In this document: one piece after another, positions 8,022 to 16,076 of the stretch
Position numbering within the stretch: position 1 is the stretch's first letter
Layout: the number at the start of each line of letters is the position of its first letter
Source of the DNA: Atopobium sp. BS2
GTDB taxonomy: Bacteria; Actinomycetota; Coriobacteriia; Coriobacteriales; Atopobiaceae
NCBI RefSeq assembly: GCF_000565075.1
Contig: NZ_JDFG01000033.1
Location: 62,001 to 126,000, forward strand
Length of the DNA stretch: 64,000 nucleotides
Reading direction: 5' to 3'
Notes under the pieces: generated by a model
What the model was told of the DNA's origin: nothing
Databases searched by the model: none
Seen by the model: only the letters and a program-made list of their open reading frames with translations
Position numbers and translations under genes: made by a program

Positions 8022-9386
8022 GTGAATTTGTTAGCTATTCTTTCACCAATTTTTTGGGGACTCTTGGTCCTCTCGCTCCTTGTATTTGTTCACGAGGCTG
8101 GTCATTACGGTATGGCTCGCCTGTGTGGCGTCCGTGTAACTGAGTTTTTCTTGGGCATGCCGTTCAAGTACAAGCTTTCTCATAAGAGCAAAAAATACGG
8201 TACTGAGGTTGGCGTGACTCCACTTCTTTTTGGTGGCTATACGCGCATCTGCGGTATGGAAGGCGAGCTAGATGAACTGCTTCCACAAGCTTTGATGAGC
8301 GTTCAAGAAGCAGGTTCACTTGAGGTTGGTGCTCTTGCAGCAAAACTTAACTGTGAGGATGAGCGTGCCTACAATCTGCTGTACACCCTTGCAGATTGGG
8401 GCTCCATTGAGCTTGTCAAAGAGTCAGATGAGCTATCGCACACCACGTTTCAGACGCTTGCGAGAGATGCTGAGCTTCGCTGTGAGTATGATCGCGGTCA
8501 CAACTTTGAGCTTGAAGGCTCTACAGCAGCAGGGGAGCCTCGTGTTCCACAGGTGTCCGCTGATGATTTCTTTGCTCAAGAAAAGGCACATACCTATGTT
8601 GGTGTAAATGTTCCCAAGCGCCTGCTCATGATTTTGGGCGGACCCTTGGTCAACATTGCGCTTGCTTTTGTGCTGGTAGTTGGCTCATTGATGTTTGTTG
8701 GCACTCCTGCTGTTCAAAATAAGGCTCAGCTTGGATCCGTTGAATCTGGCTCTATTGCTGCTATTTCAGGCCTTACTGCCGGAGACACTATTCTTACCTT
8801 TAACAAGGTAGAGGTACATACCTGGGAAGACCTTACTGCTGCTATCAAAGATGCAATGTCCAATGGAGGCAAGGATATCCCTGTCACGTATGAGCGCAAT
8901 GGCATTCAGCTTGAAACTACCATTAAGCCAGTTTTGCGTCCTGACGATAAAATCATTGGCGTGACACCTGTCATGACCACCTATCACTTCTCGTTTATTG
9001 ACGCATCAGCTGCAGCTGTATCGTATGCCGCGCAGGTTGGTCAGTTTGCGCTCAGACTGCTCATCCCAACGCAGACCATGGAAGTTCTCAATCAGTCGTC
9101 TTCTGTTGTAGGAATTTCTGTAATGGCATCAGAAGCTGCTGCAGAGGGTTTCTCGACTCTTATTATGCTGGTAGCAGCTATTTCCATGTCACTTGGATTC
9201 ATGAATCTTTTACCTATTCCACCTCTTGACGGTGGAAAGATTCTGATTGAGGCAATTCAGGTGATTATCAGAAAGCCTCTGTCTATCAAGGTTCAAAACA
9301 TTTTGTCTTACATTGGACTGGCGTTTTTCCTGTTTGTCTTTGTTGTTGCACTGAGAAACGATATTCTTCATTTACTTTTTAGGTAG
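8022..9386 (+). CDS. rseP: RseP-type site-2 intramembrane metalloprotease (M50) with an inserted domain
   Basis: A membrane zinc protease of the RseP/RasP group that cleaves substrates such as anti-sigma factors within the membrane. The active site HEAGH is H24-E25-H28 in the first membrane segment. A PDZ domain lies about residues 230-310, and the second zinc-ligand motif LLPIPPLDGGK near the C-terminus, followed by membrane segments. Odd: between GGYTRICGMEGE (about 71-82) and LLMILGGPLVNIA (about 201) there are about 115 residues, more than in typical relatives. Residues about 98-135 look like a winged-helix fold. GTG 8022 follows GGATAGG; an upstream TTG at 8004 inside dxr is less likely. 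Substrate unknown. Confidence 0.9.
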   Translation: MNLLAILSPIFWGLLVLSLLVFVHEAGHYGMARLCGVRVTEFFLGMPFKYKLSHKSKKYGTEVGVTPLLFGGYTRICGMEGELDELLPQALMSVQEAGSLEVGALAAKLNCEDERAYNLLYTLADWGSIELVKESDELSHTTFQTLARDAELRCEYDRGHNFELEGSTAAGEPRVPQVSADDFFAQEKAHTYVGVNVPKRLLMILGGPLVNIALAFVLVVGSLMFVGTPAVQNKAQLGSVESGSIAAISGLTAGDTILTFNKVEVHTWEDLTAAIKDAMSNGGKDIPVTYERNGIQLETTIKPVLRPDDKIIGVTPVMTTYHFSFIDASAAAVSYAAQVGQFALRLLIPTQTMEVLNQSSSVVGISVMASEAAAEGFSTLIMLVAAISMSLGFMNLLPIPPLDGGKILIEAIQVIIRKPLSIKVQNILSYIGLAFFLFVFVVALRNDILHLLFR

Positions 9387-9394
9387 CTGATTTT

Positions 9395-10468
9395 ATGTCT
9401 GAGATTGCTCGCACAAAAACTCATCCCGTTATGGTTGGATCTGTCCAGGTTGGCGGCGGCGCTCCCGTTTCCGTTCAATCTATGTGCACCACTAAAACAG
9501 ATGATCCAGATGCAACGCTCCTTCAGATTAAGGGGCTTGCTGAGGCAGGATGCGAGATTATCCGTGTGGCAATTCCTGATGCAAAGGCCTTGGATGGCTT
9601 TGAAGAGATTTGCAAATACTCGCCACTTCCTGTTGTTGCCGATATTCACTTTGACTATAAGCTGGCGCTTGAAGCTGCAAAGCGAGGTGCGGCAGCTCTT
9701 CGTATTAACCCAGGAAACATTGGCTCTATGGAGCGTGTTGATGCTGTCATTGAGGCAGCTAAAGAGGCACATATTCCCATTAGAATTGGCGTTAACGCAG
9801 GCTCTCTTGCTAAAGAATTTGATACAAGACAAGATATGACCCTTGTCGAGAAACTCGTGGCGTCGTCAAAGTCATTTGTAGAGCATTTTTCTTCTCGCGG
9901 TTTTGACGACATTGTCTTGTCTGCAAAAGCTCACGATGTTCCCACTACACTTGCGGTATATCGAGCGCTTTCCAAGGAGCTTCCACAGATTCCTCTGCAT
10001 GTAGGCGTTACAGAAGCCGGTGCGTTAAGGCAGGGAACGGTAAAGAATGCTGCTGCGGTGGGCATTTTGCTTGAGAGCGGTATTGGCGATACCATGCGCC
10101 TTTCTTTGACGGCCGATCCCGTAGAAGAAGTCCACGTAGCGTGGGAGCTTCTTGCAGCCCTTGGTATGCGTCGCATTAAGCCAGAACTGGTGAGTTGTCC
10201 CACCTGTGGCAGGTGTGGCGTTGATATGATTCCTATTGCAGAGGAAGTTACCAAACGCCTGGATGGCGTTCGTGCTCCAATTTCTGTAGCAGTCATGGGA
10301 TGTGTTGTTAATGGACCTGGTGAGGCTAGGGGCGTTGACCTTGGTGTAGCCTGTGGCAAAGGTCAAGCAGTGTTGTTTGAAAACGGCAATCCTATTAGAA
10401 AAGTTCCTGAAGATAAGATTGTTGATGAGTTATTCGCCGAAATCGAGAATCGTTTTGGCAAAAAATAA
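9395..10468 (+). CDS. ispG: 4-hydroxy-3-methylbut-2-enyl diphosphate synthase (GcpE)
   Basis: IspG reduces MEcPP to HMBPP, the penultimate MEP-pathway step, using a [4Fe-4S] cluster. It has 357 residues with the TIM-barrel start (VQVGGGAPVSVQSMCTTKTDD) and the C-terminal cluster motif SCPTCGRCGVD. A third conserved cysteine lies in VAVMGCVVNGPGEA. ATG start 8 bases after the rseP stop. The dxr-rseP-ispG order is conserved in many bacteria. Confidence 0.96.
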   Translation: MSEIARTKTHPVMVGSVQVGGGAPVSVQSMCTTKTDDPDATLLQIKGLAEAGCEIIRVAIPDAKALDGFEEICKYSPLPVVADIHFDYKLALEAAKRGAAALRINPGNIGSMERVDAVIEAAKEAHIPIRIGVNAGSLAKEFDTRQDMTLVEKLVASSKSFVEHFSSRGFDDIVLSAKAHDVPTTLAVYRALSKELPQIPLHVGVTEAGALRQGTVKNAAAVGILLESGIGDTMRLSLTADPVEEVHVAWELLAALGMRRIKPELVSCPTCGRCGVDMIPIAEEVTKRLDGVRAPISVAVMGCVVNGPGEARGVDLGVACGKGQAVLFENGNPIRKVPEDKIVDELFAEIENRFGKK

Positions 10469-10508
10469 GTAAACTATACGTATTACTTCATATTGAAAGG
10501 AAACTACC

Positions 10509-12224
10509 TTGAAGCACTGGATGCGCATGTCTTCTTTGTATGCACCAACACTCAAAGAAGACCCAGCTGAGGCTGTACTTGCAAGTCACCGCCTGCTCCT
10601 TCGTGCTGGCATGATCAGAAAGACCGCTGCGGGTCTTTACTCTTATCTACCACTTGCATGGCGCTCTCTTTTAAAGATTGAGGCCATCATTCGCGATGAG
10701 ATGGACGGTATTGGTGCTCAGGAGATTCTTGTTCCTATTATGACCCCTGCTGAGCTCTGGGAAGAGTCTGGTCGTTGGGATGTCTATGGTGATGAGCTCA
10801 TGCGTATGCACGACCGTCATGATCGTCAGTTTGCTCTTGGCCCAACTCACGAGGAAACCTTCACAGACCTTATAAGAAACGAGCTCAAGAGCTATAAGCA
10901 GCTTCCTGTAACGCTCTATCAGATTCAGGATAAGTTCCGTGACGAGCGTCGTCCACGTTTTGGTCTTATGCGCGGCCGTGAGTTCATTATGAAAGATGGC
11001 TATTCCTTCTCGGCAAATCAAGAGTCGCTGCAAGAGTGCTATGACCAGGAGAAGGTTGCTTACCAGAACGTTTGTGATCGCACACGTCTTAAGGCTCTGC
11101 AGGTAGTTGCAGACTCTGGTCAGATTGGTGGAGACACCTCTGTTGAGTTTATGGCGCTGGCAGACGCTGGCGAGGCAAGCCTAGTCTATTGCGATTGCGG
11201 CTATGCTGCAGATACTGAGGCAGCTGCAGCAAAGATCAACGTAGAAGAGCGTGAGTCTGGCAAGATGTGTGAGATTCACACTCCTGGTATTGGCTCCATT
11301 GATGATGTTGCTGAGTTCCTTCACGTTTCACCAGCAGCAACTCGCAAGGCTCTTGCACTTGTTGACGGAAACGGTAAGCCAGTTGTGTGCTTTGTTCCAG
11401 GTACTCATGAGCTTAATGAGGTTAAAGCTGAGCACGTCTTTGGTGACTATCACATGATGACCGATGAAGAGCTTGAGGAGTATGGTCTCATCAAGGGCTT
11501 CATCGGACCTGTTGGTCTACCTGAGGGCATCCGCGTTGTTGGAGATCTCTCTCTTGAGGATACTCAGTGGTGGCTCTGTGGCGCTAACAAGGCAGACTAT
11601 CACCTTGATCACGTTGAGCTTGGCCGTGACTTTGAGATTAACGAGTGGAAAGACCTTGTCACTTCTCAGGAGGGCGATATTTGTCCTGAGTGCGGTCTTC
11701 CTCTTCATGCTGCTCGCGGTATTGAGGTTGGCCAGGTCTTCCAGCTTGGCACCAAGTACTCTTCGGCACTTAATGCAACCTTCACCGATGAAAACGGTGA
11801 GGATAAGCCTCTTGTTATGGGCTGCTATGGAATTGGCGTTTCCAGACTGCTTGCTGCTGTTGTTGAGCAATACAATGACGAGAAGGGCATCAAGTGGCCA
11901 GTCTCTGTTGCTCCTTATGAGGTTTCTGTTCTTTGTCTCTCCGATAAAGACCCAGAGATTTGGGATGCAGCAGGTGCAGTAGCTGACGCTTGCGTTGCTG
12001 CTGGACTTGAGACTGTTGTTGATGACCGTGCAGAGCGCCCTGGCGTTAAATTTGCTGATGCAGACCTTATCGGCTTCCCATGGCAGGTAATTGTGGGCAA
12101 GAAGGGTGTTGCAAATGGCATTGCAGAAGTCAAAGAGCGCGCTACCGGCGAGCGCTTTGAGGTTGCCCTTGATGAAGTTGGCTCTTGGCTGGCCGAGAAG
12201 ATCCTTCCAGAGCGCGAGCTTTAA
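10509..12224 (+). CDS. proS: Prolyl-tRNA synthetase (bacterial type)
   Basis: Class II aminoacyl-tRNA synthetase charging tRNA-Pro. The 571 residues are standard for the bacterial form with the INS editing domain (about 225-385) between motifs 2 and 3. Motif 2 is visible in QIQDKFRDERRPRFGLMRGREF. Motif 3 is in VMGCYGIGVSRLLAA, followed by the anticodon-binding domain. TTG 10509 has AAAGGA 8-9 bases upstream; ATG 10521 is an alternative. It follows ispG by 40 bases and is the last gene of the run begun by pyrH. Confidence 0.95.
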   Translation: MKHWMRMSSLYAPTLKEDPAEAVLASHRLLLRAGMIRKTAAGLYSYLPLAWRSLLKIEAIIRDEMDGIGAQEILVPIMTPAELWEESGRWDVYGDELMRMHDRHDRQFALGPTHEETFTDLIRNELKSYKQLPVTLYQIQDKFRDERRPRFGLMRGREFIMKDGYSFSANQESLQECYDQEKVAYQNVCDRTRLKALQVVADSGQIGGDTSVEFMALADAGEASLVYCDCGYAADTEAAAAKINVEERESGKMCEIHTPGIGSIDDVAEFLHVSPAATRKALALVDGNGKPVVCFVPGTHELNEVKAEHVFGDYHMMTDEELEEYGLIKGFIGPVGLPEGIRVVGDLSLEDTQWWLCGANKADYHLDHVELGRDFEINEWKDLVTSQEGDICPECGLPLHAARGIEVGQVFQLGTKYSSALNATFTDENGEDKPLVMGCYGIGVSRLLAAVVEQYNDEKGIKWPVSVAPYEVSVLCLSDKDPEIWDAAGAVADACVAAGLETVVDDRAERPGVKFADADLIGFPWQVIVGKKGVANGIAEVKERATGERFEVALDEVGSWLAEKILPEREL

Positions 12225-12255
12225 AAAAAGAGCGCCTGGTTTTTAACCAAGCGCT
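12223..12255 (-). terminator. Terminator of the ZIP transporter gene (minus strand)
   Basis: On the minus strand the stem AGCGCTTGGTT pairs with AACCAGGCGCT (one mismatch), followed by seven T residues. It overlaps the stop codon of the minus-strand gene and touches the proS stop, so it may also limit read-through from proS. Confidence 0.8.
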
Positions 12256-13031
12256 ACATCAAGCGTCATCATAACGGTAAAGCCTAGTGCGAAGGCAAGT
12301 ACTCCAACATTTGAATGCTTGCCTTCACTCATTTCTGGAATAAGTTCTTCTACAACAACGTACATCATGGCGCCTGCGGCAAAACTGAGCAGGTAGGGAA
12401 GAATGGGAATAACAAGCTCTGCTGCAAGAATAGTGAGCACCGCTCCAATAGGCTCAACTATGCCCGATAAAATTCCCAAAATAAGTGATTTACCTTTAAA
12501 AGTACCACCCGCATGAAGAGGCATAGAAATGATGGCTCCTTCAGGAAAGTTTTGAATAGCAATGCCAAGCGCCAAAGCCATGGCTCCTGCATAGGTGATA
12601 TTAGAGTTACCCGAGATCCATCCAGCAAAAACAACGCCTACGGCCATTCCTTCAGGAATGTTGTGGAGCGTTACTGCTAACGCCATAAGCGTTGATTTTT
12701 GCCAGCTTGTCTTAATGCCTTCAGCTTCATCGTCTGTCTCACCCAGGTGAAGGTGGGGAATTACATGGTCAAGCAAAAGCAAGAAAAGAGTGCCTACCCA
12801 AAACCCAACTACCGCGGGAACAAAAGCAAACTGTCCCATTGCTTCAGAGGATTCAATGGCCGGAATCAACAAACTCCAGATAGAAGCGGCAACCATGACG
12901 CCAGCGGCAAAGCCTGTAAGAGCACGCTCTACTGTTCGATTGAGGGCCTTCTTCATAAACAGTACCATCGCTGCACCCAGCGAAGTTCCTGCAAAAGGAA
13001 TCAAAATTCCTTGTACTAGTTCTGTATTCAT
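12243..13031 (-). CDS. ZIP-family divalent metal transporter
   Basis: A 262-residue membrane protein of the ZIP family (GufA/ZupT-like), which imports zinc or related metals. About eight membrane segments are visible. The metal-binding motifs HNIPEGMAVG (fourth segment) and QNFPEGAI (fifth segment) are intact, as is EPIGA. A histidine-containing loop (DHVIPHLHLGETDDE) sits between segments three and four. The ATG has GGGAG 7 bases upstream. It is a single-gene unit convergent with proS. A Zur-like inverted repeat lies just upstream, which supports zinc as substrate; this is an inference. Confidence 0.9.
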   Translation of the reverse strand: MNTELVQGILIPFAGTSLGAAMVLFMKKALNRTVERALTGFAAGVMVAASIWSLLIPAIESSEAMGQFAFVPAVVGFWVGTLFLLLLDHVIPHLHLGETDDEAEGIKTSWQKSTLMALAVTLHNIPEGMAVGVVFAGWISGNSNITYAGAMALALGIAIQNFPEGAIISMPLHAGGTFKGKSLILGILSGIVEPIGAVLTILAAELVIPILPYLLSFAAGAMMYVVVEELIPEMSEGKHSNVGVLAFALGFTVMMTLDVALG

Positions 13032-13058
13032 CTAAAACTCCCATAAGTTTCAATTAAG

Positions 13059-13071
13059 AGTAATCATTACT
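13059..13071 (-). promoter_or_regulatory. Zur-like operator upstream of the ZIP gene
   Basis: AGTAATCATTACT is a perfect inverted repeat around a central base. Its core GTAATnATTAC matches the core of Gram-positive Zur boxes (7-1-7 type). It lies 28 bases upstream of the ZIP start codon. Confidence 0.45.
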
Positions 13072-13181
13072 ACTTGTGTACCCAGCACACTTTATGCAAA
13101 TTCGATTTATATACCATCAATTACAAAATTGTCGAGAAAAACAGAGCTTTGGTTTGCTATAGTATTTCCCGCACCACGTTC

Positions 13182-13257
13182 GGGGAATTAGCTCAGCTGG
13201 GAGAGCGCATGACTGGCAGTCATGAGGTCAGGGGTTCGATCCCCCTATTCTCCACCA
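13182..13257 (+). tRNA. tRNA-Ala (GGC)
   Basis: Complete cloverleaf. The acceptor GGGGAAT pairs with ATTCTCC; the anticodon stem CATGA/TCATG encloses CTGGCAG with anticodon GGC; GGTTCGATC is the T-loop region. The CCA end is encoded. An extended -10 TGCTATAGT lies at 13155-13163. Confidence 0.95.
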
Positions 13258-13266
13258 CGCATTCTG

Positions 13267-13292
13267 GCGGCGGCATCTGTCGCCGCTTTTTT
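13267..13292 (+). terminator. Terminator after tRNA-Ala
   Basis: Stem GCGGCG/CGCCGC (13267-13272 with 13281-13286) followed by six T residues, lying between the two tRNA genes. Confidence 0.8.
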
Positions 13293-13297
13293 CTTAC

Positions 13298-13373
13298 GGG
13301 CTCATGGCGCAACGGTTAGCGCAGGGGACTCATAATCCCTGGGTTGGGGGTTCAAATCCCTCTGGGCCCACCA
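13298..13373 (+). tRNA. tRNA with CAT anticodon (Met or lysidine-modified Ile)
   Basis: Cloverleaf with acceptor GGGCTCA/TGGGCCC, anticodon stem GGGGA/TCCCT, loop CTCATAA (anticodon CAT) and an encoded CCA. The sequence alone does not let me separate elongator tRNA-Met from tRNA-Ile2, whose CAT is modified by TilS. It lacks initiator features such as three G-C pairs at the base of the anticodon stem. Confidence 0.9.
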
Positions 13374-13383
13374 AATACACTTG

Positions 13384-13398
13384 TGGCGAGAAACCCCT
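13384..13398 (+). repeat. Interspersed motif, 15-base copy 1
   Basis: TGGCGAGAAACCCCT, identical to 44301-44315 and 57131-57145. Confidence 0.85.
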
Positions 13399-13420
13399 TG
13401 GTTTTCTCGCCATTTCTTTT
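13384..13420 (+). terminator. Terminator built from an inverted GGCGAGAAA pair
   Basis: TGGCGAGAAA (13384-13393) pairs with TTTCTCGCCA (13403-13412), followed by a T-rich tail. Both arms are copies of the motif repeated across the window. Confidence 0.8.
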
Positions 13421-13513
13421 ACCGAAACTCTTTACCGTTTAATGATTCGATTACGTAATTTATATAAAAACGGGTAAAATATCCGTCAGTTATAACTTGT
13501 AGATAGGGGATAC

Positions 13514-13891
13514 ATGACTCCTGAGACTCGTAAGATGAAGATCTTTAGTTTGACACTTTTGATCGGCGGACTTTTAGGTCTTGTTAACGTTGCGGTTCTT
13601 GTAATTGGTGCCGGTCCATCAATTGATTCCGCTCTACTTTTGCTTGCAAGTATGATTTCACTTCTTACTGGTGGTTATGCAGCTAGAGAGGCTAATGTTC
13701 CTAATAGAGCTGCAGCCGCTTATCCTATGATTTTTGGATCGTGTGTGGTTTTGGCTGTTGCTGTTGTTGCTCAGTTGATTTTGACACCTTCTGTAACTTT
13801 GCAGTTCATTGAGCTGTTTGCACTATTGGCAATGGCAAGTGCTGTTGCTCGAGGATCTCATAAAGTCAAAAAATCTCTTGAAGCCAAGTAA
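13514..13891 (+). CDS. Small membrane protein, unknown function
   Basis: A 125-residue protein with about four predicted membrane helices: residues about 10-32, 38-55, 68-92 and 97-112. It has a short basic N-terminus and a lysine-rich tail. I do not recognise a family. AGGGGA lies 4-9 bases before the ATG. The next gene encodes another four-helix protein of similar size in the same orientation, so the two may be related in function. Base composition resembles the surroundings. Confidence 0.75.
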   Translation: MTPETRKMKIFSLTLLIGGLLGLVNVAVLVIGAGPSIDSALLLLASMISLLTGGYAAREANVPNRAAAAYPMIFGSCVVLAVAVVAQLILTPSVTLQFIELFALLAMASAVARGSHKVKKSLEAK

Positions 13892-13957
13892 GTTTTTTAT
13901 TGTTCTAGCTCCGGTTGTGTACGGTTTTCTTTGTGAACTGACTTGTTGGGGGTTTGT

Positions 13958-14365
13958 ATGGATCGTGGAACTAAGTTGATGATGGCGCTTTCCTCTATGC
14001 TTGGCGCGCTTGGCGTTGCCGGTATTGTCATCTTTGCCTTCTCAGTTGGCTATGGCCGTTTCTCTTCCAGCATGATTGTGCTTCTCATGTGCAGCTTAAT
14101 GTCGGTTTATTGCTGCTATATTCTGCAGAAATGCATTAGTTTGGCCAAAGATTTTGAGAAAACCCACGGTATTGTTCGTCTTGTAGCCGGTGTTGTACTC
14201 ATTCTCTTTACTATTGAATGGGTCTTTGTTTCACAGCTTGCTTCTCAGCCAATGGTAATTGCACCAATGATTCTTCAGCTTATCTTCTTGGGAATCATTC
14301 TTGTTCAGATGAATAAGACTGTATCTACGTATTCACCGTCAAAAAAGTCAAAAGCTAGAAATTAG
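13958..14365 (+). CDS. Small membrane protein, unknown function
   Basis: A 135-residue protein with about four hydrophobic helices (about 8-32, 38-58, 72-92 and 98-118) and a basic, lysine-rich C-terminal tail (SPSKKSKARN). I do not recognise a family. ATG 13958 has GGGGG five bases upstream; a TTG at 13943 in the same frame lacks such a site. It lies between another small membrane protein gene and tRNA-Val. Confidence 0.75.
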   Translation: MDRGTKLMMALSSMLGALGVAGIVIFAFSVGYGRFSSSMIVLLMCSLMSVYCCYILQKCISLAKDFEKTHGIVRLVAGVVLILFTIEWVFVSQLASQPMVIAPMILQLIFLGIILVQMNKTVSTYSPSKKSKARN

Positions 14366-14396
14366 CTTCATTGTTTGTTATTATTGCAAGTCGTTC

Positions 14397-14471
14397 GGGC
14401 GATTGGCTCAGGGGTAGAGCACTTCCTTCACACGGAAGGGGTCGCTGGTTCAAATCCAGCATCGCCCACCA
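14397..14471 (+). tRNA. tRNA-Val (CAC)
   Basis: The acceptor GGGCGAT pairs with ATCGCCC; the anticodon stem CTTCC/GGAAG encloses TTCACAC with anticodon CAC; T arm CTGGTTCAAATCCAG; CCA is encoded. Confidence 0.95.
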
Positions 14472-14484
14472 TAGAATTTTTAAG

Positions 14485-14506
14485 GCCTAGGTTACTAGGC
14501 TTTTTT
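14485..14506 (+). terminator. Terminator after tRNA-Val
   Basis: Stem GCCTAG/CTAGGC with loop GTTA, then six T residues. Confidence 0.88.
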
Positions 14507-14601
14507 GTTAGTACTTAGTTACAGTAATGACTAATATTCATTGCCAAGCAGAAATCTTAGAGCTTCCCTTATATACTTGAGCCCTAGGAAAGGGGAGATG
14601 T

Positions 14602-14994
14602 ATGACAAAATCAACTAACAATACCCGTGCCATTAATCCAGTTGAGCAGTTTGATATGTACGTTGCTCACATTGGCATTAACGCAAGCAATACGGACGAG
14701 GCAGAAAAGATTGCAAACCTGTTTACCGCTCTTATGGGACTTCCAACTATTGAGCAGCCACCTTCATTTTTTGCAGGGACCCTGGTAGAGGTCATGAAAC
14801 AAAATGGGCGAGGCACAAAGGGTCATATTGGCTTCCACGTTAACAACATTCCTGCTGCCGAGAATTACTTTGCAGGTCGTGGCTTTGAAATTGACGAGAC
14901 TTCTAGAAGGCTTAATCCAGATGGCAGTACCTTTTTGGTCTACTTCAAAGACGAGATTGCCGGCTTTGCTATTCACCTCACCATGGATAAGTAG
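14602..14994 (+). CDS. VOC-superfamily (glyoxalase-like) protein
   Basis: A 130-residue single-domain protein with the beta-alpha-beta-beta pattern of vicinal oxygen chelate proteins. It opens with VAHIGINASN and continues with GHIGFHVNNIPAAENYF, FLVYFKDEIAGFAIHL. It resembles the accessory C-terminal domain seen in some KDPG aldolases, here as a stand-alone gene; that comparison is from memory. A likely metal ligand is H in VAHIG, but the full ligand set is unclear. AAGGGGAG precedes the ATG. Monocistronic, between tRNA-Val and a strong terminator. Substrate unknown. Confidence 0.75.
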   Translation: MTKSTNNTRAINPVEQFDMYVAHIGINASNTDEAEKIANLFTALMGLPTIEQPPSFFAGTLVEVMKQNGRGTKGHIGFHVNNIPAAENYFAGRGFEIDETSRRLNPDGSTFLVYFKDEIAGFAIHLTMDK

Positions 14995-15027
14995 CCTTAC
15001 TTCCATCAAACTCAACTGACGATTTTT

Positions 15028-15072
15028 AGCGAGAAGACCTTTCAAGCACAAGGGTCTTCTCGCTATTTTTTT
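15028..15072 (+). terminator. Terminator of the VOC gene
   Basis: 12-bp stem AGCGAGAAGACC/GGTCTTCTCGCT followed by A and seven T residues. The arms carry a one-base variant of the GGCGAGAA motif. Confidence 0.92.
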
Positions 15073-15217
15073 GCTGTTTACTGATTTATTCAGCATGCAA
15101 GATCTTCTGAAAAATTTGAGAAGTATTTGGGGAATTAAGAAACGGCTACATAACAGCTGTATTTTTATATTATCCTCTAGGCATATTCGTTGTAAGAATT
15201 TAATTCACGAGTTAAGA

Positions 15218-15982
15218 ATGAAGAGAACAAAGTCTCTATTTGTTGCTCTGCTGGTCATGGTGATGTGTGCTGTAAGTCTTGGTTTTGCCCAGCCCGCATA
15301 CGCAGCAAATGAGAATGTGTTGACCGTAAATGTTACTGACAACTATTATGGTAATCCTGTTGCTGGTGCTACCCTTAAGGCAACACCAGCCACTGAAAGA
15401 TTACCAGGATACCCATATCCCGCATGTCCTCCAGTTACGCCTGTAATTCCCGCACCAGATCTAGCCACTTTACCTGGTAGCGATACTCCTCGTGCTATGA
15501 CTCAGACACCTGAAGCACCTGGTGTTCCTTACACGCAGATCAGTCATGTTGATAGAGATGCGGATAATAACTATCTGCTTACCACTGGTCCTGACGGTAC
15601 TGTTGTTATTCCTGATTATCTTGTTGAGAGAGAATCTACTATTACTCAGCTGACAACCCCTGATGGATACACCATCGAAGACCCTAATCCTCAAACTGCT
15701 AAGATTACCAGTACAGATACTACAGCAGAGGTTGTATTTGTAAACAAGAAGAACGAGGTTCCAACTCCTGAGCCTGCTTCAGAGCTAAGTCCTGAGCCAA
15801 CTCCAGCACCAGAACCTCAGCCACAACCTCAGCCAGAGGCCCCAAAGGCTAAGAAGGTTAAGAAGTCCGCTCTTCCAGATACTGGTGATAACGCTCTTAC
15901 GCTACCTCTAATCATTGGTGTTGCTGGCGCAACTATCATTGTTGTTGGCGCAGCTCTTTTCCTTCATAAGAAGTGTCAATAA
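15218..15982 (+). CDS. LPDTG-anchored surface protein with a SpaA/Cna-B-like domain
   Basis: A 254-residue secreted protein predicted to be linked to the wall by sortase. It has a signal peptide (basic start, hydrophobic core, cleavage near AQPAYAA), then a beta-rich region starting VLTVNVTDNYYGNPVAGATL and resuming at GPDGTVVIPDYL after a proline-rich stretch. A proline/glutamate-rich wall-spanning segment (about 185-215) is followed by the sorting signal LPDTG, a hydrophobic helix and a KK tail. The halves resemble a prealbumin-like SpaA domain split by about 60 residues. No sortase gene is in the window. ATG 15218 is the start that gives a signal peptide; upstream starts in the frame would not. 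Ligand unknown. Confidence 0.88.
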   Translation: MKRTKSLFVALLVMVMCAVSLGFAQPAYAANENVLTVNVTDNYYGNPVAGATLKATPATERLPGYPYPACPPVTPVIPAPDLATLPGSDTPRAMTQTPEAPGVPYTQISHVDRDADNNYLLTTGPDGTVVIPDYLVERESTITQLTTPDGYTIEDPNPQTAKITSTDTTAEVVFVNKKNEVPTPEPASELSPEPTPAPEPQPQPQPEAPKAKKVKKSALPDTGDNALTLPLIIGVAGATIIVVGAALFLHKKCQ

Positions 15983-16076
15983 ATCTTCATAAGCTTAGCT
16001 TCATTTACATAATTCACCACGTAAATCAAGTGAATGACTTATACTTATCCAGTTCAGATATGTATGAGGAGTTCAC

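Noticed and set aside
13298-13373. Initiator tRNA-fMet
   Set aside because: The CAT tRNA has a G1-C72 acceptor pair and lacks the three G-C pairs at the bottom of the anticodon stem.
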